A stretch of 44,310 nt of DNA. It comes from Rickettsiales bacterium (GTDB lineage: Bacteria; Pseudomonadota; Alphaproteobacteria; Rickettsiales; UBA3002). The stretch lies in the NCBI GenBank assembly GCA_028281385.1, contig JANQJY010000092.1:1-44310 (forward strand), given 5' to 3'. Positions 25,033 through 33,405 of this stretch are shown here, piece by piece (position 1 is the first letter of the stretch; every line of letters begins with the position of its first letter). A program made the position numbers and the translations under genes. The notes under the pieces are model-generated. The model was not told where the DNA came from. It was given only the letters and a program-made list of their open reading frames with translations, and did not search any database.

Positions 25033-25070
25033 AACCTCCGAGAAGACAGCGTGTTCCGGGGGTTTTTGTT
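25033..25070 (+). terminator. Rho-independent terminator after DUF465 gene 2
   Basis: AACCTCCG (25033-25040) pairs with CGGGGGTT (25057-25064), 8 bp with one G-U, across a 16-base loop, followed by TTTGTTT. The loop is longer than usual. Confidence 0.7.
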
Positions 25071-25152
25071 TATCTGGGCTGTGTTGATGCTCACGAAAAT
25101 AAGTAATAACATTACCAGACGATTTTGTGTCATCTGCGTGAAGCTTTGGAAG

Positions 25153-25186
25153 CTGTCATCAAACTGTCATATCTTTTTGTTATAGT
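25153..25186 (+). promoter_or_regulatory. Pho-box-like promoter of the 164-aa gene
   Basis: Two exact CTGTCAT repeats (25153-25159 and 25164-25170) have the 11-bp period of a PhoB box. A -10, TATAGT (25181-25186), starts after 10 intervening bases, the same spacing as at 876-909. This is the best Pho-box match in the window. Confidence 0.7.
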
Positions 25187-25219
25187 TCTAAATAGAACAG
25201 ACTAAAGATGGAGACAATA

Positions 25220-25714
25220 ATGGAAACGCCCACTTCGCAAGTAACAGAGCCGACAACTAGTAACATCGGGTTTTTAGCGCCGGTAAATGCGCCGATCAGT
25301 CAGGATGCGCTGGATGTCATTAAACAACGTTTTTTACAGAATTTCGAATATGTCGAGCTGGAGCGTTATATCGATCCGGATATGAGCGGTCATGATAAAA
25401 AGCCTGTGGAACATGATCATATCCGTTTCCGGATGTGTGGTGAGGATCGTGAAAAAATGAATCCGCGCGAGCGGCTGGTCTATCTGTCGCGTCAGATTGA
25501 CCGAGGTAAATATCTGCTGGCCAAATATGGCATTAAAATCGAAGAAGCGCATGTCGATGAGAGTGTCGGCGTGTTGGCATTTAATGCCGATTTTGAGCAT
25601 CTGCCTGAAGGGGTGGATAAGGATGCGGCACTAACTGCTGTGACAGAGGATTTGCAACAAGGTCTCAAAGCAGCGCGCGCCAGCCGCAAACAGGCTGTCG
25701 AAGCGGCTAAATAA
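25220..25714 (+). CDS. Hypothetical protein, 164 aa, Pho-box promoter
   Basis: Not recognised. A soluble, acidic protein with a Ser/Thr/Pro-rich N-terminus (about 1-20), a central charged region with two cysteine/histidine-bearing stretches (HDKKPVEHDHIRFRMCGED) and a helical Ala/Lys-rich C-terminus (KAARASRKQAVEAAK). No signal peptide or membrane helix. The ATG at 25220 has TGGAGA 7 bases upstream, whereas the track start 25208 has its own codons in that Shine-Dalgarno, so 25220 is preferred. A close PhoB-box match drives it. It converges with the 601-residue gene. Confidence 0.7.
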   Translation: METPTSQVTEPTTSNIGFLAPVNAPISQDALDVIKQRFLQNFEYVELERYIDPDMSGHDKKPVEHDHIRFRMCGEDREKMNPRERLVYLSRQIDRGKYLLAKYGIKIEEAHVDESVGVLAFNADFEHLPEGVDKDAALTAVTEDLQQGLKAARASRKQAVEAAK

Positions 25715-25741
25715 CCCCTTTTTATTTTATCTCTATAGGAG

Positions 25742-27547
25742 TCAGCGTGCCATGGCAGGCGCCGTAGCGTTTTCCTGTGACAGGCATTGTCTGGCTTTCT
25801 GGTCCATGGCATCACACAGAATATGGTGATCATTGACACGGTCGCGTGTGAAAGGTACGAGAGTGCGGCGAATGCTCAGCGCATGATTGCCTACATCAAT
25901 ACCCGGAACCAAATAGGCCAGATCAGCAATGTCTTCTGCCAGCTCCTTCATGTGAATAGCGGGATGGTTTGCAGGAGGAACAATGTCGCGGCATCGTTGT
26001 TGGCGGGCGGAGATAGCTCCGGCTATTTCTGACTCGGATGCGTGGATGGAAGGCATATTTGCCAGTTGCCTGGACAGCGCTGCCGTAATCTCTGCATGTT
26101 GCGTCTCAGGAAAACGGTGAATGAGCCGGTAACAGGCTTTGGCCAGTCCTATCAGAGGTTTTTCCTCCTTATTCAGCAGGCGTAACGTTTCTTCATAGAG
26201 TATCTGCTGGTATTTCACTTTCTCTGCCTCGGGTGTCTCTTGAGTTTTCCCCTGCTGTTGTTCTGACAGCTTTGCCATATAGGAAATAATATTTTTAACC
26301 GTATCATCCCGTTCCTGCGGGCCGAGGATAAGCGGCATGTCGTGAATGAAGGTTGTAATCGCCCTGGCCGCTTTTTCCACGTCCTGTTTGGCGCCTTTGC
26401 CATACTGGCTGCTATTGGCGAACATCATGAGAACATCCCCCGGCAGATATAACGTTTCTCCCGCCATCTGGAGAGGGTTGTTTTTCTTATAGCCGGCGAT
26501 GATGCTGGAAAGACCGGCGGCAAAGGCCAGCCCGCCGGTGGCGATTTGCGGGTCTTCCTCAAACGTTTGAAAGGCGCGGGTGAATGGATTATCGGATTTT
26601 TCAGGATGCTCTTTGACAGGGTAATATAAGGCCGTCCAGCCGATCAGCGATAACAGGGAGCGTCCGAAATCAAAGTAAAACCCGCTTTTTACATAATCCC
26701 TTGCCTCTTTTACTACTGTGGCTGAGTGTTTTGATGTGTTGGCGAGAATACCCTTGCGCGTCCCACGTTCTAACACAGTGTGCATCATATGCGCCAACAT
26801 GCCGGCATTATTAAGCACCGCACCCATCTGGATGGGGTGTTCTTCCAGTAATTGTCTGGCTTTGCCTGTCAGGGTTGTGGGGTTCTGCTTGTCAGGCATG
26901 TTCCACTGATCAGCATCTAATGGGTTTTCGTTATGTTGGCGAAGTTGATTGAACTGCTTGTTTAGCGTCTCCAGTGCCACTTCATCCTGCCGTTTGGCAA
27001 AGGCAAGGTAAGAGCTGGACTGTGACAGCCACAACGCACCGGCTAGATTTTGCAGCATGTTCTTCGGGCTCAGCCAGTGGCCATACCGGTTACCGAATCC
27101 GGCGAACAGTAAAATGGATTCTGCTGCCAGATAAAAACCGGAAGACGCGCGGGCAGGATCATTCAACATGGTCATGGCTCGTGTGATGGTATCGCCGATA
27201 CCGCTTACCAGATTATCAAGCGGAATGAGCGGTTTGCTGATCAGATGACCGGCCCCCTTTACCAGCCCTTCGGATTTCAATACATCTGTCACCTGTGTGC
27301 CGTCGCCGGTATGGTGAATCGTCAGCGTTAGATTGCCGCACTCATCACGCCCCTGTTTTATCAGAAAACCACGTGCTGAAAGTCTTGCTCTGACGACATC
27401 TGCATCTTTGATGTGACCCGGCGTGTAGGGATAAACAAGCGTCGTCCGCCAGTCCTTTCCCTTGAAGCCGGACTGGAGAAACTGGACTTTGCTCTGCGCA
27501 TCGTCCCAGATGGTATAACTCGACGCCTTAGGCGTATACGTACTCAT
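25742..27547 (-). CDS. Hypothetical multi-pass or membrane-associated protein, 601 aa
   Basis: No known domain recognised. Hydrophobic segments occur near residues 155-190 (ILLFAGFGNRYGHWL and AGALWLSQSSSYLAFA), 300-320 (LLSLIGWTALYYP) and 340-390 (GGLAFAAGLSSIIAGY). The rest is polar and mostly helical, with a long C-terminal region holding MAKLSEQQQGKTQETPEAEK. There is no cleavable signal. ATG 27547 has AAGGAGA 9 bases upstream, better than the track start. A Pho-box-like repeat pair lies 53-70 bases upstream in the right orientation. It may be lineage-specific. Confidence 0.7.
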   Translation of the reverse strand: MSTYTPKASSYTIWDDAQSKVQFLQSGFKGKDWRTTLVYPYTPGHIKDADVVRARLSARGFLIKQGRDECGNLTLTIHHTGDGTQVTDVLKSEGLVKGAGHLISKPLIPLDNLVSGIGDTITRAMTMLNDPARASSGFYLAAESILLFAGFGNRYGHWLSPKNMLQNLAGALWLSQSSSYLAFAKRQDEVALETLNKQFNQLRQHNENPLDADQWNMPDKQNPTTLTGKARQLLEEHPIQMGAVLNNAGMLAHMMHTVLERGTRKGILANTSKHSATVVKEARDYVKSGFYFDFGRSLLSLIGWTALYYPVKEHPEKSDNPFTRAFQTFEEDPQIATGGLAFAAGLSSIIAGYKKNNPLQMAGETLYLPGDVLMMFANSSQYGKGAKQDVEKAARAITTFIHDMPLILGPQERDDTVKNIISYMAKLSEQQQGKTQETPEAEKVKYQQILYEETLRLLNKEEKPLIGLAKACYRLIHRFPETQHAEITAALSRQLANMPSIHASESEIAGAISARQQRCRDIVPPANHPAIHMKELAEDIADLAYLVPGIDVGNHALSIRRTLVPFTRDRVNDHHILCDAMDQKARQCLSQENATAPAMAR

Positions 27548-27599
27548 ACACACACTTCTCCTTATACTAAGCATACGCTATTTCCCCAGAGGAGCTCAA

Positions 27600-27617
27600 G
27601 TGACAGTATGATGACAA
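27600..27617 (-). promoter_or_regulatory. Pho-box-like repeat upstream of the 601-aa gene
   Basis: Read on the minus strand it is TTGTCAT-CATA-CTGTCAC, two 7-mers 11 bp apart, as in PhoB boxes. Unlike the two other copies in the window, no -10 stands 10 bases downstream; the nearest -10-like TATGCT is 24 bases on. The match is therefore weaker. Confidence 0.45.
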
Positions 27618-27650
27618 TTGATTGATATTACTGATGTTTTTGTGCAGTTT

Positions 27651-27679
27651 TTGACAGATAAGATGCTTCTTCTTGCATT
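27651..27679 (+). promoter_or_regulatory. Candidate promoter of the NhaC gene
   Basis: A perfect TTGACA (27651-27656) is followed after 17 bases by a weak TGCATT (27674-27679), 28 bases before the ATG. The -10 matches only half the consensus. Confidence 0.35.
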
Positions 27680-27706
27680 CTTGAGCGATCATCCTAAGCT
27701 TCGATT

Positions 27707-29563
27707 ATGACGATTCTGTTACGATGTAGCGCGTTGCTGTGGCTGTTAGGTCTGGCGATGTGCCCAGGTGGCCTCCTGGCGCAGGAGGAATTGTCATTAC
27801 CCGGCATCATGCATGTGGATGCAGAATATTCCATTGATTTAACAAAAGAAGATGCTGAAAGTGGTGAGATTTCCTGTTTATTCGGAAAGCAGGAAATAGC
27901 TGCCAGAGTGATGGCGGATGAGGTGTTCTGTTCCGTCACACCGCATGAATCGGGAAGCACACTGTTGCGTGTTGTCCAGAATGGTGTAGTGCTGGGAGAG
28001 CAGATGGTACAGGTCTATTCTGGTTGGGCATCGCTGGTACCGGCATTACTGGCGATTGGCTGTGCGTTTCTGACCAGGCAGGTGTTTTTCTCGTTATTTC
28101 TGGGGATTTGGGCTGGCGCTTTTCTCATAGCTGGTGGAAACGTATATGCCATTGGCAATGGGCTGTTAAGCGTGATTGACACTTATCTGGTGCGTGCTCT
28201 GGTGCCGGAAGACGGGTCGATCGATCATATGGCGGTGGTGGTCTTTACGCTGGTCGTCGGCGGGATGATCGGTATCATTTCCGCCAATGGCGGTATGTAT
28301 GGGGTGGTCCGGCTGCTGACAAAGGTTGCCAGTAATCGCAAAAAAGGCCAGTTTGCAACCTATGGCATGGGATTTGTCATCTTTTTCGATGATTATGCCA
28401 ATACGTTGATTGTCGGTAAGACGTTGCAGCCGTTGATTGACCGGCTGCGTATCTCCCGCGAGAAGCTGGCGTTTATCGTCGATGCAACAGCGGCGCCATT
28501 GGCCTGTATTGCACTGGCGACAACCTGGATCGGGTTTCAGTTGTCGTTGATCAATGATACGTTGCCGACTATCTCCAGCCTGGATGTGACGGCGTATGAG
28601 CTGTTCCTGGGTGCGCTGCCCTATAGTTTTTATCCGATTCTGATGTTGTTGTTCATTGTCATTCTGATTATGAGCGGCAAGGATTTTGGCCCAATGGCGC
28701 GGGCGGAACAGTGGGCGGCGGATCATCATTTTTCCGACGAAGGCGCGTTGGAAAGCAGTGGTGGCAATCCATGGAATGCGATTATCCCTATTGTCGTACT
28801 GATCGTGGCAACGATTACCGGTTTATTTGCTACAGGTGAAGGAGAGTCGATCCGTGAAATTCTCGGCAATGCCGATCCGTTCAGGGCCATGCTGTGGTCA
28901 TCGTTGCTGAGTCTTCTGTCGGCAGTGATCATGACTTTGGTGACAAAAGCCATGCCGGTGGAACGGATTGTCGTGGCGATGGAAGATGGATTTAAACCGA
29001 TGCTGCTGGCGGTGATGATTCTTACGTTTGCCTGGGCGATTGCGGATGTGAATGGTGAATTGAAGACGGCCGATTATGTCGTGTCTTTACTGGGAGATTC
29101 GCTGAATCCGGCATTGCTGCCGACGCTGGTCTTCATCACTGCAGCGCTGACGGCTTTTACCACCGGCACCAGTTGGGGCGTCATGGCGATATTGGTTCCG
29201 CTGGTTCTGCCATTGGCATGGACCACGACCACTTCTTTTGCCATGCCGGAGGAACAGTCATTACTGATCCTGTATGCCACCCTGTCGAGTGTGATGGCCG
29301 GTGCAGTATGGGGTGATCATTGTTCACCAATTTCCGATACGACGATATTATCTTCCATCGCTTCCGGTTGCCCGCATATCGAACATGTGCGCACCCAGAT
29401 GCCCTATGCGGTTGCCGTGGCCATTGTGGCGATTGTGGCAGGGACATTGCCGGCCGGCTTTGGGCTGCATTGGGGGTTCAGCCTGATTATCGGCGTGGTG
29501 TTACTGGTGCTGATTGTGAAACGCTTCGGTACAACCCTTTTTCTGGACGGTAACAGGAACTAA
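27707..29563 (+). CDS. NhaC-family Na+/H+ antiporter with extra N-terminal periplasmic domain
   Basis: A 618-residue protein. Residues 1-25 are a signal peptide (LLGLAMCPGGLLAQEE). Residues about 26-105 form a short beta-rich extracytoplasmic domain with a cysteine pair (ISCLFGKQ and EVFCSV). From about residue 110 there are some 11 membrane segments of the NhaC/COG1757 type, with the family-typical FVIFFDDYANTLIVGKTLQP, AFTTGTSWGVMAILVPLVLP and GAVWGDHCSPISDTTILSS. Relatives exchange sodium for protons, or small organic acids. The N-terminal domain is additional to the core transporter. It converges with the glycosyltransferase gene, leaving 3 bases between stops. Confidence 0.87.
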   Translation: MTILLRCSALLWLLGLAMCPGGLLAQEELSLPGIMHVDAEYSIDLTKEDAESGEISCLFGKQEIAARVMADEVFCSVTPHESGSTLLRVVQNGVVLGEQMVQVYSGWASLVPALLAIGCAFLTRQVFFSLFLGIWAGAFLIAGGNVYAIGNGLLSVIDTYLVRALVPEDGSIDHMAVVVFTLVVGGMIGIISANGGMYGVVRLLTKVASNRKKGQFATYGMGFVIFFDDYANTLIVGKTLQPLIDRLRISREKLAFIVDATAAPLACIALATTWIGFQLSLINDTLPTISSLDVTAYELFLGALPYSFYPILMLLFIVILIMSGKDFGPMARAEQWAADHHFSDEGALESSGGNPWNAIIPIVVLIVATITGLFATGEGESIREILGNADPFRAMLWSSLLSLLSAVIMTLVTKAMPVERIVVAMEDGFKPMLLAVMILTFAWAIADVNGELKTADYVVSLLGDSLNPALLPTLVFITAALTAFTTGTSWGVMAILVPLVLPLAWTTTTSFAMPEEQSLLILYATLSSVMAGAVWGDHCSPISDTTILSSIASGCPHIEHVRTQMPYAVAVAIVAIVAGTLPAGFGLHWGFSLIIGVVLLVLIVKRFGTTLFLDGNRN

Positions 29564-29566
29564 GAG

Positions 29567-31429
29567 CTAGCAGGGGACGTTACGAATGGAATGTGCAATA
29601 TCGCGCAGTCCGAACCGGGTCAGCCCATGGGTGGTCTTTTCCCAGAAATGTGGACGACGGATCAATTGCCAGAGCGCCCTGAAACTGGCAGCGGAGTGCA
29701 GCAGCCAGTAAAACGGATAGGCGATCATGGTAGGTTTCATATCGTCCCATTGCCAGAGACGGTTTACGATCATCGCAAACCACAGATGGCTGATAAGACC
29801 GATGCCCAATATGGCGAACTGGGCGTAGATAAGCCAGCCCGGCAGGAAGCCGGGTGGTGTCAGACCAAATAGCCAAAGCAGGCAGATTATCCATAAAATG
29901 GGAGAGAGCAGGAAGATAAAGCAGGGTCCACCGATAAAAAGCTGAAACCCCCAGAAGCCAAGGCGACCACTATGTTTGGACAATTCATTCGGACGGCGCA
30001 TGTGAACGAGCCAGGTTTGCATATAGCCTTTTATCCAGCGGGAACGTTGTTTTAGCCATGCGAAAAAAGTCAGAGGAGATTCTTCCAGTGTCATGGAAGG
30101 CATCATGCGTGTATGATAGCCATGCATGGAAAGCCGCATTCCGAGATCGGCATCTTCTGTCACGTTATACGGGTCCCATTCACCAATCTCGCGCAGGACA
30201 TCCGTATAGACATGATTGCTTGTCCCTCCGAGTGGGATCGGAATGCCAAGCCGTTGCAGGCCGGGCAGCATCAAATCAAATAATGTGGCGTACTCGATGG
30301 AGAAACAACGGCTCAACAAATTTTCATTCTGGTTGTAATAGTTGAGCCGTGCTTGCAGGCATGCCACCTGTTTGGGTGTATGCCGGAAGATGTGCACGGC
30401 TTTGCGCAATTGCATTGGATCAGGCCGGTCTTCCGCATCGTAGATGGTAGTAAATTCGCCTCGGGCAAAGGTAAGTGCATAATTACAGGCTTTGGGTTTG
30501 GTTTGTGGCTGAGAATAAGGGACACGGATGATCTCAAAATAGGCTTCCGGTTCAGCGCGCTTGATGGCCTGAATGGTGCCCTCGTCGTCGGCTTCGACGA
30601 CGAGCTTCACATCCAGCTTATGTTTGGGATAATCCAGGGCGCGTATCGCTGACAGGATACGGGGAATGCTTTCTTCTTCCTCATGAAGCGGAACCAGGAT
30701 CGTATAAATCGGCAGGCTGTCATCCGGCACCATTTCACGCCAATAGTCAGGGTCGTCAGACGATACTTCACGTCCATCTGTCGCTGACAGCAGAAAAAAT
30801 TTGAACAGCATGGTCAGACAATAAAACAGGTTAACGGCAACCAGAAATACCAGAAAACTTGTATATGGATACCAGATGGCGCATGTGGCCAGCATGGCTG
30901 CAAACAAAATGAGATCACGTTTCTGCTTTGGCGATAATGTCTGACGGGCGGAAAATTCGGGTGATTGGGTCGCCAGTAATTCGCGGATATTCGTATCAAT
31001 ATGTGATGCGAAATGCTGTTCGGTCATCCAGCCAATATCGCGCGGGCTGGTGATGACATATTCTGTTTTTTCGCCGAAATGTTTGCTGGCCCATGTGCTG
31101 AGATCATCGGTCACATGCGTGCAGGCAATGACCATATGACCATCCACTTTACGCCAGGGCAGGGCGTTGAAACGGATGTAGTCAGACAATTGGTCTGCTG
31201 ACAGCAAGGATGCCTCGCACGGATGTTTCAGCAGATTGACAAAGGGACGATGTGATTGCTCAGCAAGCGCTTTATGAAGCTGCAGCGGGCTTAATTTACC
31301 GAGGGATGCCAGAATTTCTCCCAGCCTTCCGCCGCTTTTCTTTTGCTCTTTCATTGCGGAATCAATATCGTCTGGCGACAGTTGATAGTCGTCTTTAAGC
31401 AGCTGGCCGAGAGGTATGGTCGTATTCAT
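29567..31429 (-). CDS. Membrane glycosyltransferase (GT2) with N-terminal GspE_N/MshEN domain
   Basis: A 620-residue protein started at ATG 31429; the track start is a TTG overlapping the upstream gene. Residues about 1-60 hold two tandem MshEN-type motifs; the second reads RLGEILASLG then KLSPLQLHKALAEQ, fitting RLGxxLxxxGxLxxxxLxxxLxxQ, which binds c-di-GMP in MshE. Two membrane segments follow, then a processive GT2 domain (about 225-490) with VEADDEG, YDAEDRPD (DxD), TEDADLGMRL and QRSRWIKGYMQTW (QxxRW), and C-terminal membrane segments. The build resembles cellulose-synthase-like exopolysaccharide synthases. It lies 13 bases after an outer-membrane barrel gene. Confidence 0.88.
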   Translation of the reverse strand: MNTTIPLGQLLKDDYQLSPDDIDSAMKEQKKSGGRLGEILASLGKLSPLQLHKALAEQSHRPFVNLLKHPCEASLLSADQLSDYIRFNALPWRKVDGHMVIACTHVTDDLSTWASKHFGEKTEYVITSPRDIGWMTEQHFASHIDTNIRELLATQSPEFSARQTLSPKQKRDLILFAAMLATCAIWYPYTSFLVFLVAVNLFYCLTMLFKFFLLSATDGREVSSDDPDYWREMVPDDSLPIYTILVPLHEEEESIPRILSAIRALDYPKHKLDVKLVVEADDEGTIQAIKRAEPEAYFEIIRVPYSQPQTKPKACNYALTFARGEFTTIYDAEDRPDPMQLRKAVHIFRHTPKQVACLQARLNYYNQNENLLSRCFSIEYATLFDLMLPGLQRLGIPIPLGGTSNHVYTDVLREIGEWDPYNVTEDADLGMRLSMHGYHTRMMPSMTLEESPLTFFAWLKQRSRWIKGYMQTWLVHMRRPNELSKHSGRLGFWGFQLFIGGPCFIFLLSPILWIICLLWLFGLTPPGFLPGWLIYAQFAILGIGLISHLWFAMIVNRLWQWDDMKPTMIAYPFYWLLHSAASFRALWQLIRRPHFWEKTTHGLTRFGLRDIAHSIRNVPC

Positions 31430-31442
31430 GGCGCGCAATCTA

Positions 31443-32285
31443 TTAGAAAATAATACCGGTTGCAACGGTTATGCTTACCCCTTCTCCACTGTTTCTTCCA
31501 TCGATGTGACCGGCGATGCCGCCCTGGAAATACATATAGGGATCAATGTCATAGCGTCCCATCAGTTCGATTTTGGTTGAATCGAACTCATTTTCACCGG
31601 ACTCGCTGAAACTGGCGGCCGAGGGAAGATCAGTGCTTGCAACGAAATAGACAGCCGGAATCAACTGAATGCTCTCGGAGAGGGAGATACCCAGTTTGGC
31701 GTCGAACTTGTACTGGTCTTCCAATCCATTGAACCGCTTCTGGTAGCCGGCACGCAGGTCGATGTAATGGTGCTGGTCAAAGAGTGAAAAACCATATCCG
31801 CCCAGGAGTGACAGCTCCGCTCCAAACGCGTCATTGCCGCCACGTGGCAGATCGCGTTTGAAAAACAGGCTGGGCAGTTTAAGCAGCGGTTGCACGGATA
31901 ACACCAGTCCGCCATCGTGATACAGTCTCTGGCGCACAAACAGTTCGGTATCGGCCAAGCCGAAATTATCACTGGAATAGGTGGTGGTCGTAAGGGTTAG
32001 TCTGTCTGCGGACAGGAAGGAAAAGGACTGATCCTGCATGACATATTGCACGAACAGGTTGGCACCAGTGGTCAGGGTATCCGTCACACCATATTCGATA
32101 TAGGGATTCAGTTCGTATTTCGTATAGGGCTGCTGCGATTGCCGGTCACCGTTCAGATCAAAATAGGCATCGCTATAATATAGATTGGCGCTGGTGATCA
32201 TCGACCATTGATGCTCCGGAATGGTCCATGCACCGGCATGGGCAACGGCGGGTATGAATAGCAGGAGAACGAAGAGGCAGCGCAT
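31443..32285 (-). CDS. Outer-membrane beta-barrel protein, 280 aa
   Basis: Residues 1-17 are a signal peptide (LFVLLLFIPAVAHAGA). The mature part consists of alternating amphipathic strands rich in Tyr, Thr, Ser and Gly, with repeated turns (YIEYGVTDTLTTGANLF, then DLRAGYQKRF). It ends in VATGIIF, the terminal Phe recognised by the BAM machinery. No specific family is recognised; the size suggests 10-12 strands. It stands between atpF (19 bases) and the MshEN glycosyltransferase (13 bases) on the same strand, so it may be the outer-membrane partner of that enzyme; this is inference. Confidence 0.75.
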   Translation of the reverse strand: MRCLFVLLLFIPAVAHAGAWTIPEHQWSMITSANLYYSDAYFDLNGDRQSQQPYTKYELNPYIEYGVTDTLTTGANLFVQYVMQDQSFSFLSADRLTLTTTTYSSDNFGLADTELFVRQRLYHDGGLVLSVQPLLKLPSLFFKRDLPRGGNDAFGAELSLLGGYGFSLFDQHHYIDLRAGYQKRFNGLEDQYKFDAKLGISLSESIQLIPAVYFVASTDLPSAASFSESGENEFDSTKIELMGRYDIDPYMYFQGGIAGHIDGRNSGEGVSITVATGIIF

Positions 32286-32304
32286 TGCTCTCCCCTGACG
32301 TCAT

Positions 32305-32796
32305 TTAGTGAACGATACGGTTGATATCTTTGAGGGCCAGTTCGATCAGCGCTTCATCATCGTTGCTGTCCAGGTGATCAACAATGATCACGCGTGCGGC
32401 ATTCACGGCAATATCGACGATATTATCCTGTACTTCCTGCAAAGCACGGTTTTCGGTGCGTTCAATATTCTGCTTTGCCTGTTCGATGCGGCGGTCCAGC
32501 GCTTTTTTAAGTTCGGCTTCTGCCTGCACCGTCATGGCCTCGGCTTCCTGTTTGGCTTTGGCCAGCAGCTCTTCGGCCTCTTTGGAAATGGCCTTTTGTT
32601 TTTTCTGATAGGCGGACAGGACTGTCTGTGCCTCTTCGCGCAGCCGTACCGCTTCGTCCAGCTCTTCCTTGATACGGGCAGACCGGTTATCCAGCGCCTT
32701 GACAATTGGCGGTACTGCATAACGGGCGAATAAGATGACGAAAATACCGAATGAAACGGCGACCCAGAAGGTGGGATCATGCAATAACATGTTCAT
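32305..32796 (-). CDS. atpF: ATP synthase F0 subunit b
   Basis: A 163-residue b subunit. One N-terminal membrane helix (about 8-27, FWVAVSFGIFVILFARYAV) is followed by a long charged coiled-coil stalk (LREEAQTVLSAYQKKQKAIS and onward). It forms, with b', the peripheral stalk that holds the alpha3beta3 head against subunit a. It is last of the F0 genes here, 9 bases after the b' gene. The F1 genes (atpHAGDC) are not in the window, as is usual in alphaproteobacteria where F0 and F1 operons are separate. Confidence 0.95.
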   Translation of the reverse strand: MNMLLHDPTFWVAVSFGIFVILFARYAVPPIVKALDNRSARIKEELDEAVRLREEAQTVLSAYQKKQKAISKEAEELLAKAKQEAEAMTVQAEAELKKALDRRIEQAKQNIERTENRALQEVQDNIVDIAVNAARVIIVDHLDSNDDEALIELALKDINRIVH

Positions 32797-32805
32797 AAAA
32801 TGTTC

Positions 32806-33387
32806 CTATCCTTTTAAAAATGGCTCAACCGCTTTTTCGACCTTTGCGGGAGCCGGTTTGTAATGCACCAGCTGTTCGACAATCATTGCCGTTAATTCCG
32901 CTACTACCGGTTTCAGCGATTCCTGTGCCTGGGCACGTTGTTCGGCAATGGCAGTTTCGGACTCATCTAATTGCCTGGTCAGTTTTTTATCCAGCTTGGC
33001 ATGACCGTCGGTGATAATGGTATCAATCGCCTTTTGTGCTTCGTCAATGGCAGAGGTGGCACGTTCCTTTGCCTCCATCAGCGTTTTTTCATAGTCGCTT
33101 TTTGCCTTCTCGGCTTCATCCTTCAGCTTTTCCGATTGTGCCAGATCATGTGCGATCTGGCTATGGCGCTTTTCCAGCACATCATGGATACGTGGTGCGA
33201 TCCATCGTGACATCAGCAGATAGAAGGTGGAAAAAATGACCACCAGCCAGAACAGCTGGGATGCAAAACTGGACGGATCCAGTTGCGGCATGCCGACGGA
33301 GGCTTGTGCATGCTCCTGAGCAAGCAGCTGTACCTCCGTATGCAACGGTGCCGTTCCCATATCGTTTTGCAGGGATGTCTCCATCAT
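32806..33387 (-). CDS. atpF': ATP synthase F0 subunit b'
   Basis: A 193-residue b' subunit. An N-terminal extension of about 30 residues ends in GMPQLDPSSFASQLFWLVVI, the typical beginning of alphaproteobacterial b'. The membrane helix is followed by a coiled coil (LAQSEKLKDEAEKAKSDYEK). The presence of distinct b and b' copies is characteristic of alphaproteobacteria and photosynthetic bacteria. It sits 18 bases after atpE. Either of two adjacent ATG codons may start it. Confidence 0.93.
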   Translation of the reverse strand: MMETSLQNDMGTAPLHTEVQLLAQEHAQASVGMPQLDPSSFASQLFWLVVIFSTFYLLMSRWIAPRIHDVLEKRHSQIAHDLAQSEKLKDEAEKAKSDYEKTLMEAKERATSAIDEAQKAIDTIITDGHAKLDKKLTRQLDESETAIAEQRAQAQESLKPVVAELTAMIVEQLVHYKPAPAKVEKAVEPFLKG

Positions 33388-33405
33388 TGGACGAATGACA
33401 GAAGA

